NCBI GenBank assembly: GCA_009930475.1 | Contig: RZYC01000034.1 | Location: 1 to 40,241 of the forward strand | DNA length: 40,241 nt | Direction of reading: 5' to 3' | Source of the DNA: Spartobacteria bacterium | Lineage (GTDB): Bacteria; Verrucomicrobiota; Kiritimatiellia; RZYC01 | Shown here: piece by piece, positions 27,823 through 36,744 of the stretch | Numbering within the stretch: the stretch's first letter is position 1 | Layout of the letters: each line of letters begins with the position of its first letter | Program-made: the position numbers and the translations under genes | The notes under the pieces: generated by a model | The model's database searches: none | The model's input: the letters and a program-made list of their open reading frames with translations, nothing else | Told to the model about the DNA's origin: nothing

Positions 27823-27838
27823 TGGCACGCAACCTGCG
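27823..27838 (+). promoter_or_regulatory. Sigma-54 (RpoN) promoter of the flagellar export operon
   Basis: TGGCACG-CAAC-CTGCG matches the sigma-54 consensus TGGCACG-N4-TTGCW except for C in place of the first T and the last base. The GG (-24) and GC (-12) pairs have the required 10-base spacing. Transcription would start near 27849, about 42 bases before the fliQ ATG. Flagellar genes of many Gram-negatives are sigma-54 driven, which makes the match more credible. Confidence 0.75.
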
Positions 27839-27890
27839 TTGTTTATTTTACGCGTAGAAAATGATGCGAGTAACGACAGGAGCAGGAACT

Positions 27891-28160
27891 ATGACACCGG
27901 AAATGGCACTGGATTTAACCTACATGGTGATGATTACGTCGGCAAAGATATCGGCACCCTTCATGATTACGGCCATCGGCATGGGTGTTTTAATCAACAT
28001 CCTGCAGACAATCACTCAGATCAAAGACTCCAGCTTGACCTTTGTACCGAAGCTGGCTGTATCGGCGGTCGTGACGGGATTAGCACTGCCATGGATCATT
28101 AATGTGATCACGGGATTCTTTCATTACGTCATTGAACTGTTTCCGCAAATGGTTGCTTAA
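27891..28160 (+). CDS. fliQ: Flagellar export gate protein FliQ
   Basis: FliQ is a two-helix membrane protein that joins FliP and FliR in the core of the flagellar type III export gate. The 89-residue length from ATG 27891 is exactly typical, with MTPEMALDLTYMVMITSAKI, a first membrane helix (about 15-40), TQIKDSSLTFVPKL in the connecting loop, and a second helix (about 52-75). AGGAG lies 8 bases upstream; an earlier ATG at 27861 would add a leader not found in the family. It is the first gene after the sigma-54 promoter. fliP, usually directly upstream, is absent. Confidence 0.94.
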   Translation: MTPEMALDLTYMVMITSAKISAPFMITAIGMGVLINILQTITQIKDSSLTFVPKLAVSAVVTGLALPWIINVITGFFHYVIELFPQMVA

Positions 28161-28182
28161 CTTACAGTAACGGAGCAAGCAA

Positions 28183-28965
28183 ATGGACATTCAACTCTGG
28201 TATTATCCTCAGGCGCTGCTGCTGATTGTGGCACGGATATTGACCATTGTGGGCGGCTCCAACCTTTTCGGTAAAGAGATCACCCCCATGAGCGCAAGGG
28301 TCCTGATCTCCATTGCCCTGTCCATGGTGATTGCGCCGATGGTTCCGGAAGCATGGGCTGAAACGGCCCGCCAGATGGATTCCCTGCCGAAACTGGCGAT
28401 CGGGATTTTAGCTGAAGTTCTGTTCGGATTTACCTTTGTAGCTATTTGCGACTTGTTTGTTGGAATATTCACGTTTGCCGGCCATATCATCGGCTGGTCG
28501 TCGTCGCTCATGATGGCGCAAGAAATTGATCCGGTGGACGGCGTCAACAATAACATCATGTCGCTGATCCTGCAGCTGGTCTTTCTTATGCTGATCTGGA
28601 GTCATGGAGCCCATCTGCTGGTCATTGGAATGATTCACAAAAGCTTTATGACCATCCCTCCCACCTTTGCATGGCTGGACGTCAATGTCACCCAGATGAT
28701 CATAGATCTGGGTAAAACGATGTTTGACTGGGGCATGAAAATCACCGCACCCATTGTTGCAGGGGCGCTGCTGATCAATGCGGGTATGGGGCTGATTTCA
28801 AAAATGGCACCTCAGTTCAATATCATGTTTTTATCCATGCCCATTCGCGTAGGAACCGGCATGTTTATGATGGGGCTGTTTCTGCGATACGGCGGCGGCC
28901 AGCTGGAGGATATTATCCGTTCCATGCTGGAGCATTTCGCATGGCTGGTAAAAGTGGGCGCATAA
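28183..28965 (+). CDS. fliR: Flagellar export gate protein FliR
   Basis: FliR is a polytopic inner-membrane component of the export gate that forms the FliPQR pore. The 260-residue protein has about six hydrophobic segments. It also has the family's GWSSSLMMAQEIDPVDG, INAGMGLISKMAPQFNIMF and a final LFLRYGGGQLEDI. It lies 22 bases after fliQ, with GGAG (GGAGCAAGCAA) before the ATG. Order fliQ-fliR-flhB-flhA is the common one. Confidence 0.95.
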   Translation: MDIQLWYYPQALLLIVARILTIVGGSNLFGKEITPMSARVLISIALSMVIAPMVPEAWAETARQMDSLPKLAIGILAEVLFGFTFVAICDLFVGIFTFAGHIIGWSSSLMMAQEIDPVDGVNNNIMSLILQLVFLMLIWSHGAHLLVIGMIHKSFMTIPPTFAWLDVNVTQMIIDLGKTMFDWGMKITAPIVAGALLINAGMGLISKMAPQFNIMFLSMPIRVGTGMFMMGLFLRYGGGQLEDIIRSMLEHFAWLVKVGA

Positions 28966-28975
28966 GGAACATATC

Positions 28976-30067
28976 ATGGAAGGCAAAGACGGAAGAACCG
29001 AGAAAGCAACCCCGCGAAAACGATCGAAAGCGCGGAAAGACGGCCAGTTGGCACGTTCACAGGAAGTCAGCACCGTGGTGGTCATGATTCTTGGCCTGAT
29101 GGGTATTTCCTGGGGCATCCCGCACATCGGAAATTATCTGAAAGCACTGAACGAAATGATGCTGCAGTTTCACGTACGGGAGACCTGGACCGTTCCCCTG
29201 ATGCAGCACATGTTTTTCGGTTTATGCAAAGTTGCCTGCATGATGACCCTGCCCATCATTGTGCCCGTGGTCATCGGCGCCATTATTGCCAGCTTAGTGC
29301 AGACCAAACCCTACTGGAGCCTCAAGCCGCTGCAATGGAAACTATCAGGACTGAGCCCGATTCGCGGTGCAAAACAATTGTTTTCCAGCCAGAGCCTCAT
29401 GACCTTTGCCCTGTCCATGGTTAAAGTGGCGCTGGTTTCCTCTATTCTTTATCTAGTGCTGAAAAGCAAAATCCCCCAGCTGATTTCATTGCAGTACATG
29501 GAAGTGCGCAGTTCTGCCATATTCGTGTTTCAGGTCATCATGAAAATGGCCTGGTGGGTCACCGTGCTGGCGATCATTATTGCGGTCGTCGACTGGATTT
29601 TTCAGCAGCGCAAATACGAAAAAAGCCTGATGATGACCAAGGAAGAAGTCAAAGAAGAACGCAAAAGCAGCGAACAGAACCCCATCATCAAACGCGCTCA
29701 GGCGAAAAAAATGCGCGAAATGAGCATGCTTCGGATGATGGCCGCCATTCCAGACGCCACCATGGTGATTACCAATCCGACCCATGTGGCCGTGGCCATC
29801 AAATACGATCCGGACATGGATGCACCACAGGTGGTGGCCAAAGGCTTACGTCTTGTCGCAGAACGCATCAAACGCATTGCCCGAGAAAACGACATTCCTA
29901 TCATCGAAAAGCCTCCGCTGGCTCGTGCCCTGTATAAAGAAGTGAAGCCCGGACGCAGTGTTCCTTCTCAATATTACGCGGCCGTCGCCGAACTGATAGC
30001 CTACCTGTACCGCATTGGCAACGATCATGTTAAACAAGTCTTATCTAAAACGAAAAAAAGTGCATAA
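28976..30067 (+). CDS. flhB: Flagellar export protein FlhB
   Basis: FlhB sets the switch from rod/hook to filament substrates. The 363-residue protein starts with a basic tail (DGRTEKATPRKRSKARKDGQ), has four membrane segments (about 31-205) and a cytoplasmic domain with the autocleavage site Asn267-Pro-Thr-His270 in MVITNPTHVAVAIKY, followed by PPLARALYKEV. All the required residues are present, so self-cleavage between Asn and Pro is expected. It follows fliR by 10 bases. Confidence 0.97.
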   Translation: MEGKDGRTEKATPRKRSKARKDGQLARSQEVSTVVVMILGLMGISWGIPHIGNYLKALNEMMLQFHVRETWTVPLMQHMFFGLCKVACMMTLPIIVPVVIGAIIASLVQTKPYWSLKPLQWKLSGLSPIRGAKQLFSSQSLMTFALSMVKVALVSSILYLVLKSKIPQLISLQYMEVRSSAIFVFQVIMKMAWWVTVLAIIIAVVDWIFQQRKYEKSLMMTKEEVKEERKSSEQNPIIKRAQAKKMREMSMLRMMAAIPDATMVITNPTHVAVAIKYDPDMDAPQVVAKGLRLVAERIKRIARENDIPIIEKPPLARALYKEVKPGRSVPSQYYAAVAELIAYLYRIGNDHVKQVLSKTKKSA

Positions 30068-30076
30068 GGGATCGTC

Positions 30077-32263
30077 ATGAGTGTATCTGATTCATTCAAA
30101 TCTTCGAAGCTGTGGAAAACATTGACGATGAAAGGCTCGCATCAGGCCGACATCGGGATGGCGATGGCGATCATGATGGTTCTGGCCGTGCTGTTTTTCC
30201 CGGTTCCTCCCCTTCTGCTGGACATTCTGCTGGCCGCCAGCATCGGGATGGCCGTACTGGTCATCATCTATTCCATGAGCATCACAGATGCACTGGAACT
30301 GTCCTCCTTCCCATCCATTTTGCTGTTGCTCACCCTGTTCCGCCTTTCGATGAACGTGGCCACCACACGTCAAATTCTTCTCACAGGATTTGCCGGCAAT
30401 CTGATTGAAGCCTTTGGCAATTTTGTGGTGGGCGGCAATTACATTGTGGGTATTGTGGTCTTCCTGATTCTGGTCATTATCAATTTCAAGGTGATCACCA
30501 AGGGTTCCGGACGTATTGCTGAAGTGACCGCCCGATTCACACTGGATGCCCTGCCCGGCAAACAGATGAGCATTGACGCAGACTTAAATCAGGGCTTGAT
30601 CGACGAACAGACCGCCGTCAAGCGCAGAGACAAGCTACGGCAGGAAGCCGACTTTTATGGAGCGATGGACGGGGCCAGCAAGTTCGTCGCAGGCGATGCC
30701 GTTGCGGGGTTGATCATTACTGCCATAAATATTTGCGCCGGATTTGCAGTGGGGATGCTCAATCAGAACATGACCGCCGCCGAATCGATCACCCGTTATA
30801 CGATTCTGACCATTGGTGATGGTCTTGTCTCACAGATTCCTGCCCTGATCATCTCCACGGCCGCAGGCGTCATTGTTACCAGAGCGGCCTCCACCGACGG
30901 CCTGGGAACACAGCTGTCGCAGCAATTATTCATGAAACCGCGTCAAATGATGATTGCCGGTGCCATTATGTGCGGCATTGCCATTGTTCCGGGCATGCCC
31001 ATTCTGCCTTTTGTTTCTCTGGGCGGCTCGCTGGCGGGGCTGGGATTTTTTCTGAAACGCAAGGGCGTTACCGGCAAACCGGAAGACCTGGCACTGGAAG
31101 CGGGCAAAAAAGCGGCTGGCGCACTGCCCCCCGGTGCCAAAGTCGATCCCGCTCCCGAACAGGCCGGACCGAAAAAATCTATGGCACCGGGCACTGATTA
31201 CAAATCCGTGCTGGCGGTATCTCCCATGGATCTGGAAATTGGTTTTGGACTGATTCCCCTGGTGGATAAATCACAGGGCGGACGGCTCATCGAACGTATC
31301 AGCAGTGTGCGCATGCAGATTGCTGAGGAAATGGGCATCATCCTGCCTCCAGTCAATGTGCGGGACAACGTGGATCTACGTAACACCGAGTATCTGATAC
31401 GCATTCGCGGACTGGAAATCACACGCGGTCACGTCCATCCCGGCATGCTGCTGGCCATTGATCCCAGCGGGGAACTACCTATGGAAGGTGGCCGCCCGGT
31501 GAAGGAACCGGCCTTTGGATTTGTCGCCTACTGGATTCCTGAGTCCAAACGGGAACATATTGAATCGCGCGGCTTTACAGTGGTGGATTGCGCCAGTGTC
31601 ACCACAACCCACCTTGCCGCTGTAGTAAAACGCAATGCCGCCGATATTCTTACCCGACAGGATGTAAGCAATATGATTGATGCAGTCAAAGAATCCAATC
31701 CGGCAGTGGTACAGGAACTGATCCCCAACAAAATGAATGTGGGTGCCATCCATCGCGTCCTTCAGGGATTACTGAAAGAACGCGTCACTATACGTGACAT
31801 GGCTATCATTCTCGAAACACTGGCGGACAACGTCGGCAAAACACAGGATCCCACGTTCCTGATTGAAATGTGCCGGCGCACACTGGGCGGTCACATTTCC
31901 CGCACCTATCTCATGCCCGACGGCATGCTGAAAGCACTGGGACTGCATCCGGCCCTCGAAGACATGCTTCGTCAATATGTACGCAAAGACGGGTCATCCG
32001 CCTTCGGCCCGATTATTATGGATCCGGCGTTGGCACAGAACATGCTGAAAATTGTGCATGAACAAGTACAGACAGCCAAAGCAAACGGAATTGAACCGGT
32101 GCTGGTATGCAGCCCGTCCATTCGACCGCAGTTCAGACAGCTCATCCAGCATGATCTGCCCGATACAGCCGTCCTTTCCTTTGCTGAAATCCCGGATACA
32201 GTGCCCGTGGAAATGGTCAGTCTTGTTCAGCTACCAGAAACACAGCAACAGGCAAGTGCATAA
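30077..32263 (+). CDS. flhA: Flagellar export protein FlhA
   Basis: FlhA is the large gate protein whose cytoplasmic ring receives export chaperone complexes. The 728-residue protein has an N-terminal membrane half (about 20-335, eight segments) with LTLFRLSMNVATTRQILL and the FHIPEP-type region KLRQEADFYGAMDGASKFVA, and then a cytoplasmic half (about 370-728) with PVNVRDNVDLRNTEYLIRI and ILETLADNVGKTQDP. Length and order are standard. It follows flhB by 9 bases. Confidence 0.97.
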   Translation: MSVSDSFKSSKLWKTLTMKGSHQADIGMAMAIMMVLAVLFFPVPPLLLDILLAASIGMAVLVIIYSMSITDALELSSFPSILLLLTLFRLSMNVATTRQILLTGFAGNLIEAFGNFVVGGNYIVGIVVFLILVIINFKVITKGSGRIAEVTARFTLDALPGKQMSIDADLNQGLIDEQTAVKRRDKLRQEADFYGAMDGASKFVAGDAVAGLIITAINICAGFAVGMLNQNMTAAESITRYTILTIGDGLVSQIPALIISTAAGVIVTRAASTDGLGTQLSQQLFMKPRQMMIAGAIMCGIAIVPGMPILPFVSLGGSLAGLGFFLKRKGVTGKPEDLALEAGKKAAGALPPGAKVDPAPEQAGPKKSMAPGTDYKSVLAVSPMDLEIGFGLIPLVDKSQGGRLIERISSVRMQIAEEMGIILPPVNVRDNVDLRNTEYLIRIRGLEITRGHVHPGMLLAIDPSGELPMEGGRPVKEPAFGFVAYWIPESKREHIESRGFTVVDCASVTTTHLAAVVKRNAADILTRQDVSNMIDAVKESNPAVVQELIPNKMNVGAIHRVLQGLLKERVTIRDMAIILETLADNVGKTQDPTFLIEMCRRTLGGHISRTYLMPDGMLKALGLHPALEDMLRQYVRKDGSSAFGPIIMDPALAQNMLKIVHEQVQTAKANGIEPVLVCSPSIRPQFRQLIQHDLPDTAVLSFAEIPDTVPVEMVSLVQLPETQQQASA

Positions 32264-32276
32264 CAGGGTGTGAATT

Positions 32277-33425
32277 ATGAAAGTAAAGAGTTATACGGGT
32301 CGGTCACTTGATAAGTTATACAAAACCGTTAAGAAAGAGCTGGGTGCGCAGGCCGTAATTGTTTCGTCACGTAAAAAAGGTGCCAGCGGGATATCCGGTT
32401 TGTTTACCGGCGGAGCCTATGAAGTCATTGCCGTTGCGGATGACACCTCCGCCGATGCTACCGTGATCAAGAACTCCTTCAGCACCGAAGTTTGGGAACG
32501 TTTTACCAAGCTTCAGAACGAACAGTTTCGCGTCATGGAACAGGCCGTAAGAGAAATACGGTCGGATATGCGCAATATGTCCGCTTCCATCTCATCTACC
32601 CGTCGTGCAGCAGAACAAGTTGCCAATCAAGCACAAACAACTCCTGCTCAGCCCCAAAAAGCACAAAATCCATCTACGCCCCCCCTACCCGCCTATGCCA
32701 GGGGCTGGGATCCGCGTTTTGTTAAAAAGATCACCGACCGCATGCCAAAATTCTTTACCGACGCCAGTTCCGCCCAGCAGACCGACACCCTGAAAATGTT
32801 GCTTCGGGCGGAAGAAAATTTTCCCATCAAACAAGGCAGCGGACCGCAAACCATCGTGTTAGCCGGTCCAACCGGGTCGGGAAAAACAACAACTGTTGCG
32901 AAATTAGCGGCTCGCTGGAGTCTTTCCTTTGGATTCAATATAGGAATTATCACCACTGACACCTTTCGTGTGGCCGCAGTGGATCAAATAAAAGAATATG
33001 CCACGTTACTGGGGGTTGATCTAAAAGTCGTCTATTCTGCCGCCGATGCGCGTCGGGCCGCTCAGGCCTTTTCCGACAAAGATTTAATCATTGTAGATAC
33101 GGCCGGGCGCTGCCATTATGATCAGTCGAGTCTGCGCGAACTGCGATCGGTTCTGGACGGCCTGGGCCCTTTCAAAGTGCTGCTCACCCTGCCGGCCACT
33201 TCGGCCAAAGAACAGCTTCCAGAAATGATTCGTAACTACAACGTACTTAAACCAAACTATCTGGTCGTGACAAAAATAGACGAAACAGCTACATATGATT
33301 TGTTGACCGTTTCAGGTTGCGAAACACCTTGCCCGGTAGCATTCGTTACCAATGGGCAGCGTGTTCCTCAGGACATCATGCCGGCTACAGGCGACATGCT
33401 GGCCAATATGCTTTTAGAAGAATAG
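32277..33425 (+). CDS. flhF: Flagellar SRP-family GTPase FlhF
   Basis: FlhF places flagella at the pole and aids early assembly. The 382-residue protein has an N-terminal B domain (about 1-120, KVKSYTGRSLDKLYKTVKKE), a Pro-rich linker (about 121-140), and the SRP GTPase NG domain with GPTGSGKTTTVAKLA (197-211), TDTFRVAAVDQIKEY and DTAGR (274-278), then a VVTKIDET motif for the guanine base. It follows flhA by 13 bases and is paired with flhG. The pair predicts polar or number-limited flagella, as an inference from other species. Confidence 0.96.
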   Translation: MKVKSYTGRSLDKLYKTVKKELGAQAVIVSSRKKGASGISGLFTGGAYEVIAVADDTSADATVIKNSFSTEVWERFTKLQNEQFRVMEQAVREIRSDMRNMSASISSTRRAAEQVANQAQTTPAQPQKAQNPSTPPLPAYARGWDPRFVKKITDRMPKFFTDASSAQQTDTLKMLLRAEENFPIKQGSGPQTIVLAGPTGSGKTTTVAKLAARWSLSFGFNIGIITTDTFRVAAVDQIKEYATLLGVDLKVVYSAADARRAAQAFSDKDLIIVDTAGRCHYDQSSLRELRSVLDGLGPFKVLLTLPATSAKEQLPEMIRNYNVLKPNYLVVTKIDETATYDLLTVSGCETPCPVAFVTNGQRVPQDIMPATGDMLANMLLEE

Positions 33426-33437
33426 GAGTTTCAACGG

Positions 33438-34331
33438 GTGAACGATCAGGCCTCTACCTTACGCAACATGATGATTACACAGAAAGCCGCCACTATGGTG
33501 GCGAAAAAACTGCGCTGTCTGGCCGTGGGAAGCGGCAAAGGCGGTGTAGGCAAAACGATGATTTCTATCGGTCTTGCCTGTGCGCTGGCCCGTATGGAAT
33601 ATCGCGTCCTGATCATCGATGCGGATCTGGGATTGGCGAATGTGGATTTACAGATTGGCGTAAATCCCGAATTTACCCTGATGGATGTGGTTTACGGAAA
33701 CTGCCCGGTGGAACAGGCCATCACCAAAACTCCCTACGGGGTCGATCTGCTGGCGGCGGCCTCCGGCTCGCCCGAACTGGTAGATATGGGCGGTGCCCGA
33801 CGCGATATGCTGGTAAATCAGCTCATTCGCTTTGCCGCCAGATACGACTGGCTGATCATCGACGGCGCGGCCGGTATCGGTCAATCCATCGTCAGTTTTT
33901 TTGCGGCCGCTCCAGAAGTGGCGATTGTGGTGGCCAATGAACCCACGTCGCTCATGGATGCGTATTCCCTCATAAAAGTGCTGCGGCAGCAGCCGTCTCC
34001 CCCCATTTTACGCCTGGTCATCAACAGCGTGCAGAATCTCAACGAAGGCGAAGAACTGGCCGCACGCATGAACGCCATTACCAAACGTTTTCTCAACGTA
34101 GAAATCCCCGTCGGCGGAATCATTACCTATGATCCACTGGTCGGGAATGCGATCCGTGCCCGCATGCCGGTATCGGCCTATGCCCCCCGTTCGCTGCCTG
34201 CCCGCCGACTGGAAGAGCTGGCACGCCTCCTCGTTCGCGATGGACAAGGTCGCCGAGGTAAAGAGGCTCCTGACGGACTATCCTTCTTTAACAAACTGGC
34301 CGAAGTCAGCCTCGGAGGCCTCACCACATGA
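33438..34331 (+). CDS. flhG: Flagellar number regulator FlhG (MinD/ParA-like ATPase)
   Basis: FlhG limits flagellar number and stimulates the FlhF GTPase. The 297-residue protein has the deviant Walker A GSGKGGVGKTM (31-41), VLIIDADLGLANVDLQIGVN, IIDGAAGIGQSIV at switch II, and VANEPTSLMDAYSLIKVL. The N-terminal stretch before the P loop holds the DQAST...RNMM residues resembling the DQA-x-x-LR motif by which FlhG activates FlhF. The GTG start has AGGAG about 9 bases upstream. It follows flhF by 12 bases and overlaps the next gene by 4 bp. Confidence 0.95.
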   Translation: MNDQASTLRNMMITQKAATMVAKKLRCLAVGSGKGGVGKTMISIGLACALARMEYRVLIIDADLGLANVDLQIGVNPEFTLMDVVYGNCPVEQAITKTPYGVDLLAAASGSPELVDMGGARRDMLVNQLIRFAARYDWLIIDGAAGIGQSIVSFFAAAPEVAIVVANEPTSLMDAYSLIKVLRQQPSPPILRLVINSVQNLNEGEELAARMNAITKRFLNVEIPVGGIITYDPLVGNAIRARMPVSAYAPRSLPARRLEELARLLVRDGQGRRGKEAPDGLSFFNKLAEVSLGGLTT

Positions 34332-34579
34332 CCGATATTCTAAAAATGATCAGCTTTATCGTGGGCGGAGTTCTTTTTATCATTTCACTGGCTCTGGGAA
34401 TGGCCAGCAATGATGGCGTCACCACCGATGTCGCTTTTCGTTCGATCATTGTCTTTATTATCGGCACCACAGTCACCGGTATCTTCTTCCGCTTTTTTGC
34501 CAGCGTCCTGTATAACTTTGTTATAGAACGCATGGAAGAGCAGGATATGATCGAGGACGAGGACGACGAAGACGATTGA
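34328..34579 (+). CDS. Small two-helix membrane protein with an acidic tail
   Basis: The 83-residue protein has two likely membrane segments (about 8-26, SFIVGGVLFIISLALGM, and 37-60, FRSIIVFIIGTTVTGIFFRF) and ends in MIEDEDDEDD. It starts in a 4-bp overlap with flhG (ATGA), so it is made with the flagellar proteins. No family was recognised. Its position suggests a role with the export gate or with FlhF/FlhG, but there is no direct evidence. The acidic tail faces the cytoplasm if the two helices form a hairpin. Confidence 0.8.
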   Translation: MTDILKMISFIVGGVLFIISLALGMASNDGVTTDVAFRSIIVFIIGTTVTGIFFRFFASVLYNFVIERMEEQDMIEDEDDEDD

Positions 34580-34667
34580 TTCCCCCTGTGCTTTTTTGAA
34601 AAAGATGCGTGCGTCCCTGCACAACACTTGCTACACATACCCCCACAAATCACAGAGGAGTCATATC

Positions 34668-35501
34668 ATGTGGGATTATACGGAGACTGTAAAAGATCAC
34701 TTTCTGCATCCGCGAAATGTGGGTGAAATTGAAGACGCCGACGGTGTCGGCATGGAAGGATCATTGGCTTGTGGCGACGCACTTAAGATTTCTTTCAAAT
34801 TGGATGACGAAGGAAGGATCGCTGACGTAAAATTTAAAACATTCGGCTGCGCCAGCGCCATTGCATCCGCGTCCATTCTAACTGAAATGGTCAAAGGACT
34901 GACTATTGAAGAAGCGGCGCACGTCAGCAACAGCCAGATTGTGACGAAACTGGGCGGCCTGCCTGACCAGAAACTTCATTGTTCTGTGATGGGTGAAGAA
35001 GCACTAAAAGCCGCTATCTGCAATTTTAAAACAGGAAAACATGCCACTCGGAAAACGCCTGTGGGCCGTATTATCTGCAATTGCTTCGGTGTTACAGAAA
35101 ACGATATTGAATCAGCAGTTCGTGATCATCACTTAACGGCTGTTGACCAAATCGGAGACCTGACGAAAGCCGGCACCGCCTGTGGTTCCTGTAAGGATGA
35201 TATTAAAGACATTATCGATCGAGTATTAAAAGAAATGAAAAATGAAGAGGGAAAACCAGCTATGACCAATCTTGAAAAAATTGAAAAAATTAAATCTGTT
35301 ATTGAATCCACCATTCGTCCCGCACTGCAGCAGGATGGGGGTGATATCCGCCTGATTGATGTCGAAGCCAACACCGTCAAAGTGGAATTGCAGGGAGCTT
35401 GCTCCGGCTGTCCTATGGCGGCCATGACGTTAAAGGGATTTGTTGAAGAACAGATCAAACAGCTGGTTGATCCTGCATTGGTGATTGAGGCAGTCCGTTA
35501 A
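34668..35501 (+). CDS. nifU: Full-length NifU iron-sulfur scaffold protein
   Basis: NifU carries iron-sulfur clusters assembled with sulfur from NifS. The 277-residue protein has three parts: an IscU-like domain with Cys35 (SLACGDALK), Cys61 (FGCASAI) and Cys105 (KLHCSVMGEE); a BFD-like ferredoxin domain with Cys137-x-Cys139 and Cys172-x2-Cys175; and a C-terminal NifU/Nfu domain with Cys245-x2-Cys248 (GACSGCPMAA). The ATG at 34668 was chosen because AGAGGAG lies 6 bases upstream; the frame is open 72 bases earlier without support. nifS follows directly. No nitrogenase genes are near, so the pair probably serves general cluster assembly. Confidence 0.95.
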   Translation: MWDYTETVKDHFLHPRNVGEIEDADGVGMEGSLACGDALKISFKLDDEGRIADVKFKTFGCASAIASASILTEMVKGLTIEEAAHVSNSQIVTKLGGLPDQKLHCSVMGEEALKAAICNFKTGKHATRKTPVGRIICNCFGVTENDIESAVRDHHLTAVDQIGDLTKAGTACGSCKDDIKDIIDRVLKEMKNEEGKPAMTNLEKIEKIKSVIESTIRPALQQDGGDIRLIDVEANTVKVELQGACSGCPMAAMTLKGFVEEQIKQLVDPALVIEAVR

Positions 35502-35503
35502 TC

Positions 35504-36667
35504 ATGACACAAGTCACCTATCTGGACAACAATGCGACGACGCGGGTCGCTCCGGAAATCATTGAGGCCATGGAGCCGTTTTTTACTGAATTCTGGGGTA
35601 ATCCGTCGAGCATGCATACGTTCGGCGGGCAGGTAAAAGCGCACGTTGATCTTGCCCGTGAGAAAGTCGCGGCACTGCTCGGAGCTCAGGCCGATGAAAT
35701 CACGTTCACCAGCTGCGGCTCTGAAAGCAATAACGCGGCACTTCGCGGTGCGGTGGATTTCTACGGTAAGCCGACGCATATTATAACGACCGCCGTCGAG
35801 CATCCCGCCGTGCTGTCCGTCTGCCGTTATCTAAAGAGCCTAGGTCATAAGGTAACAGAGCTTCCCGTCGACGGGCAGGGACATATCGACCTGGACAAAC
35901 TGGATCACGCACTGGAAATGGACGGCCCGTCCATTGCATCCATTATGTGGGCCAACAATGAAACAGGTGTTATATTCCCTATTCAGGATATTGCAGAACG
36001 CGTGAAAGCACACGGGATCCTGTTTCATTCTGATGCCGTGCAAATTGCGGGAAAGAGTCCGATCGACCTGTCTAAAACACCCATTGATTTGCTGTCCATT
36101 TCCGGCCACAAATTGCACGCCCCCAAGGGAATAGGCGTACTGTACAAACGGCGGGGAACGAAAATTAATCCGTTCATCATCGGCGGACATCAGGAAAGCG
36201 GACATCGCGCCGGCACAGAAAATACCGCCTACATCGTGGGATTGGGCGCAGCCTGTGATCTGGCCATGAAACACATGGATGAAGAGCAGTCTCGTGTGGC
36301 CGCGATGCGCGATCGACTGGAAGCGGGGATTCTTGCCAGCTGCCCCGACACCAATGTGAATGGTGATCCCTCATGCCGTCTGCCGAACACAACCAATATC
36401 GGCTTTAAGTACATTGAAGGGGAAGCGATTCTTCTTATGATGGATCAGTATGGCATTTGCGCCTCCTCCGGGTCGGCCTGTACATCTGGATCGCTGGATC
36501 CGTCGCATGTCATGGTCGCCATGGATGTGCATCCTTCAGCACTGCACGGATCTATTCGTTTCAGTCTGAGCCGTTATAATACCGATAGCGATGTGGATAC
36601 CGTTTTAGAAAATCTGCCCGGTATTGTCACGACGCTGCGTAACCTTTCGCCATATACCCCGAAATAG
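35504..36667 (+). CDS. nifS: Cysteine desulfurase, NifS/IscS type
   Basis: The enzyme uses pyridoxal phosphate to free sulfur from cysteine for cluster assembly on NifU. The 387-residue protein shows YLDNNATTRVAPEIIEAM, SCGSESNN, the PLP lysine Lys203 in SISGHKLHAPKG, HRAGTENTAYIVG, and the active-site Cys326 in ASSGSACTSGSLDPSHV. The long loop before SGSL is that of group I desulfurases. It starts 2 bases after the nifU stop; no strong separate binding site is visible, so coupling is likely. Confidence 0.96.
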   Translation: MTQVTYLDNNATTRVAPEIIEAMEPFFTEFWGNPSSMHTFGGQVKAHVDLAREKVAALLGAQADEITFTSCGSESNNAALRGAVDFYGKPTHIITTAVEHPAVLSVCRYLKSLGHKVTELPVDGQGHIDLDKLDHALEMDGPSIASIMWANNETGVIFPIQDIAERVKAHGILFHSDAVQIAGKSPIDLSKTPIDLLSISGHKLHAPKGIGVLYKRRGTKINPFIIGGHQESGHRAGTENTAYIVGLGAACDLAMKHMDEEQSRVAAMRDRLEAGILASCPDTNVNGDPSCRLPNTTNIGFKYIEGEAILLMMDQYGICASSGSACTSGSLDPSHVMVAMDVHPSALHGSIRFSLSRYNTDSDVDTVLENLPGIVTTLRNLSPYTPK

Positions 36668-36688
36668 AAGTATCTTCTACACCCTTTC

Positions 36689-36722
36689 TTCCGGAATCGT
36701 CTTTTATGAGTGCATTCCGGAA
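36689..36722. repeat. Perfect 9-bp inverted repeat between nifS and the acyltransferase gene
   Basis: TTCCGGAAT (36689-36697) and ATTCCGGAA (36714-36722) pair perfectly around a 16-base loop. A run of A follows, not T, so it is not an intrinsic terminator on the plus strand. The loop contains the alternative ATG at 36706, and the ribosome binding site of the preferred start lies 6 bases after the stem. It may be an operator or an RNA structure that limits reading into the next gene. Confidence 0.6.
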
Positions 36723-36744
36723 AAAAAGAGGTGAGATTATATCC

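Noticed and set aside
34668-36667. Part of a nitrogen-fixation cluster because of nifU and nifS
   Set aside because: No nifHDK, nifEN or nifB is present, and nifUS pairs serve general iron-sulfur assembly in many bacteria.
36689-36730. Rho-independent terminator after nifS
   Set aside because: The 9-bp stem is followed by a run of A on the plus strand, not T.
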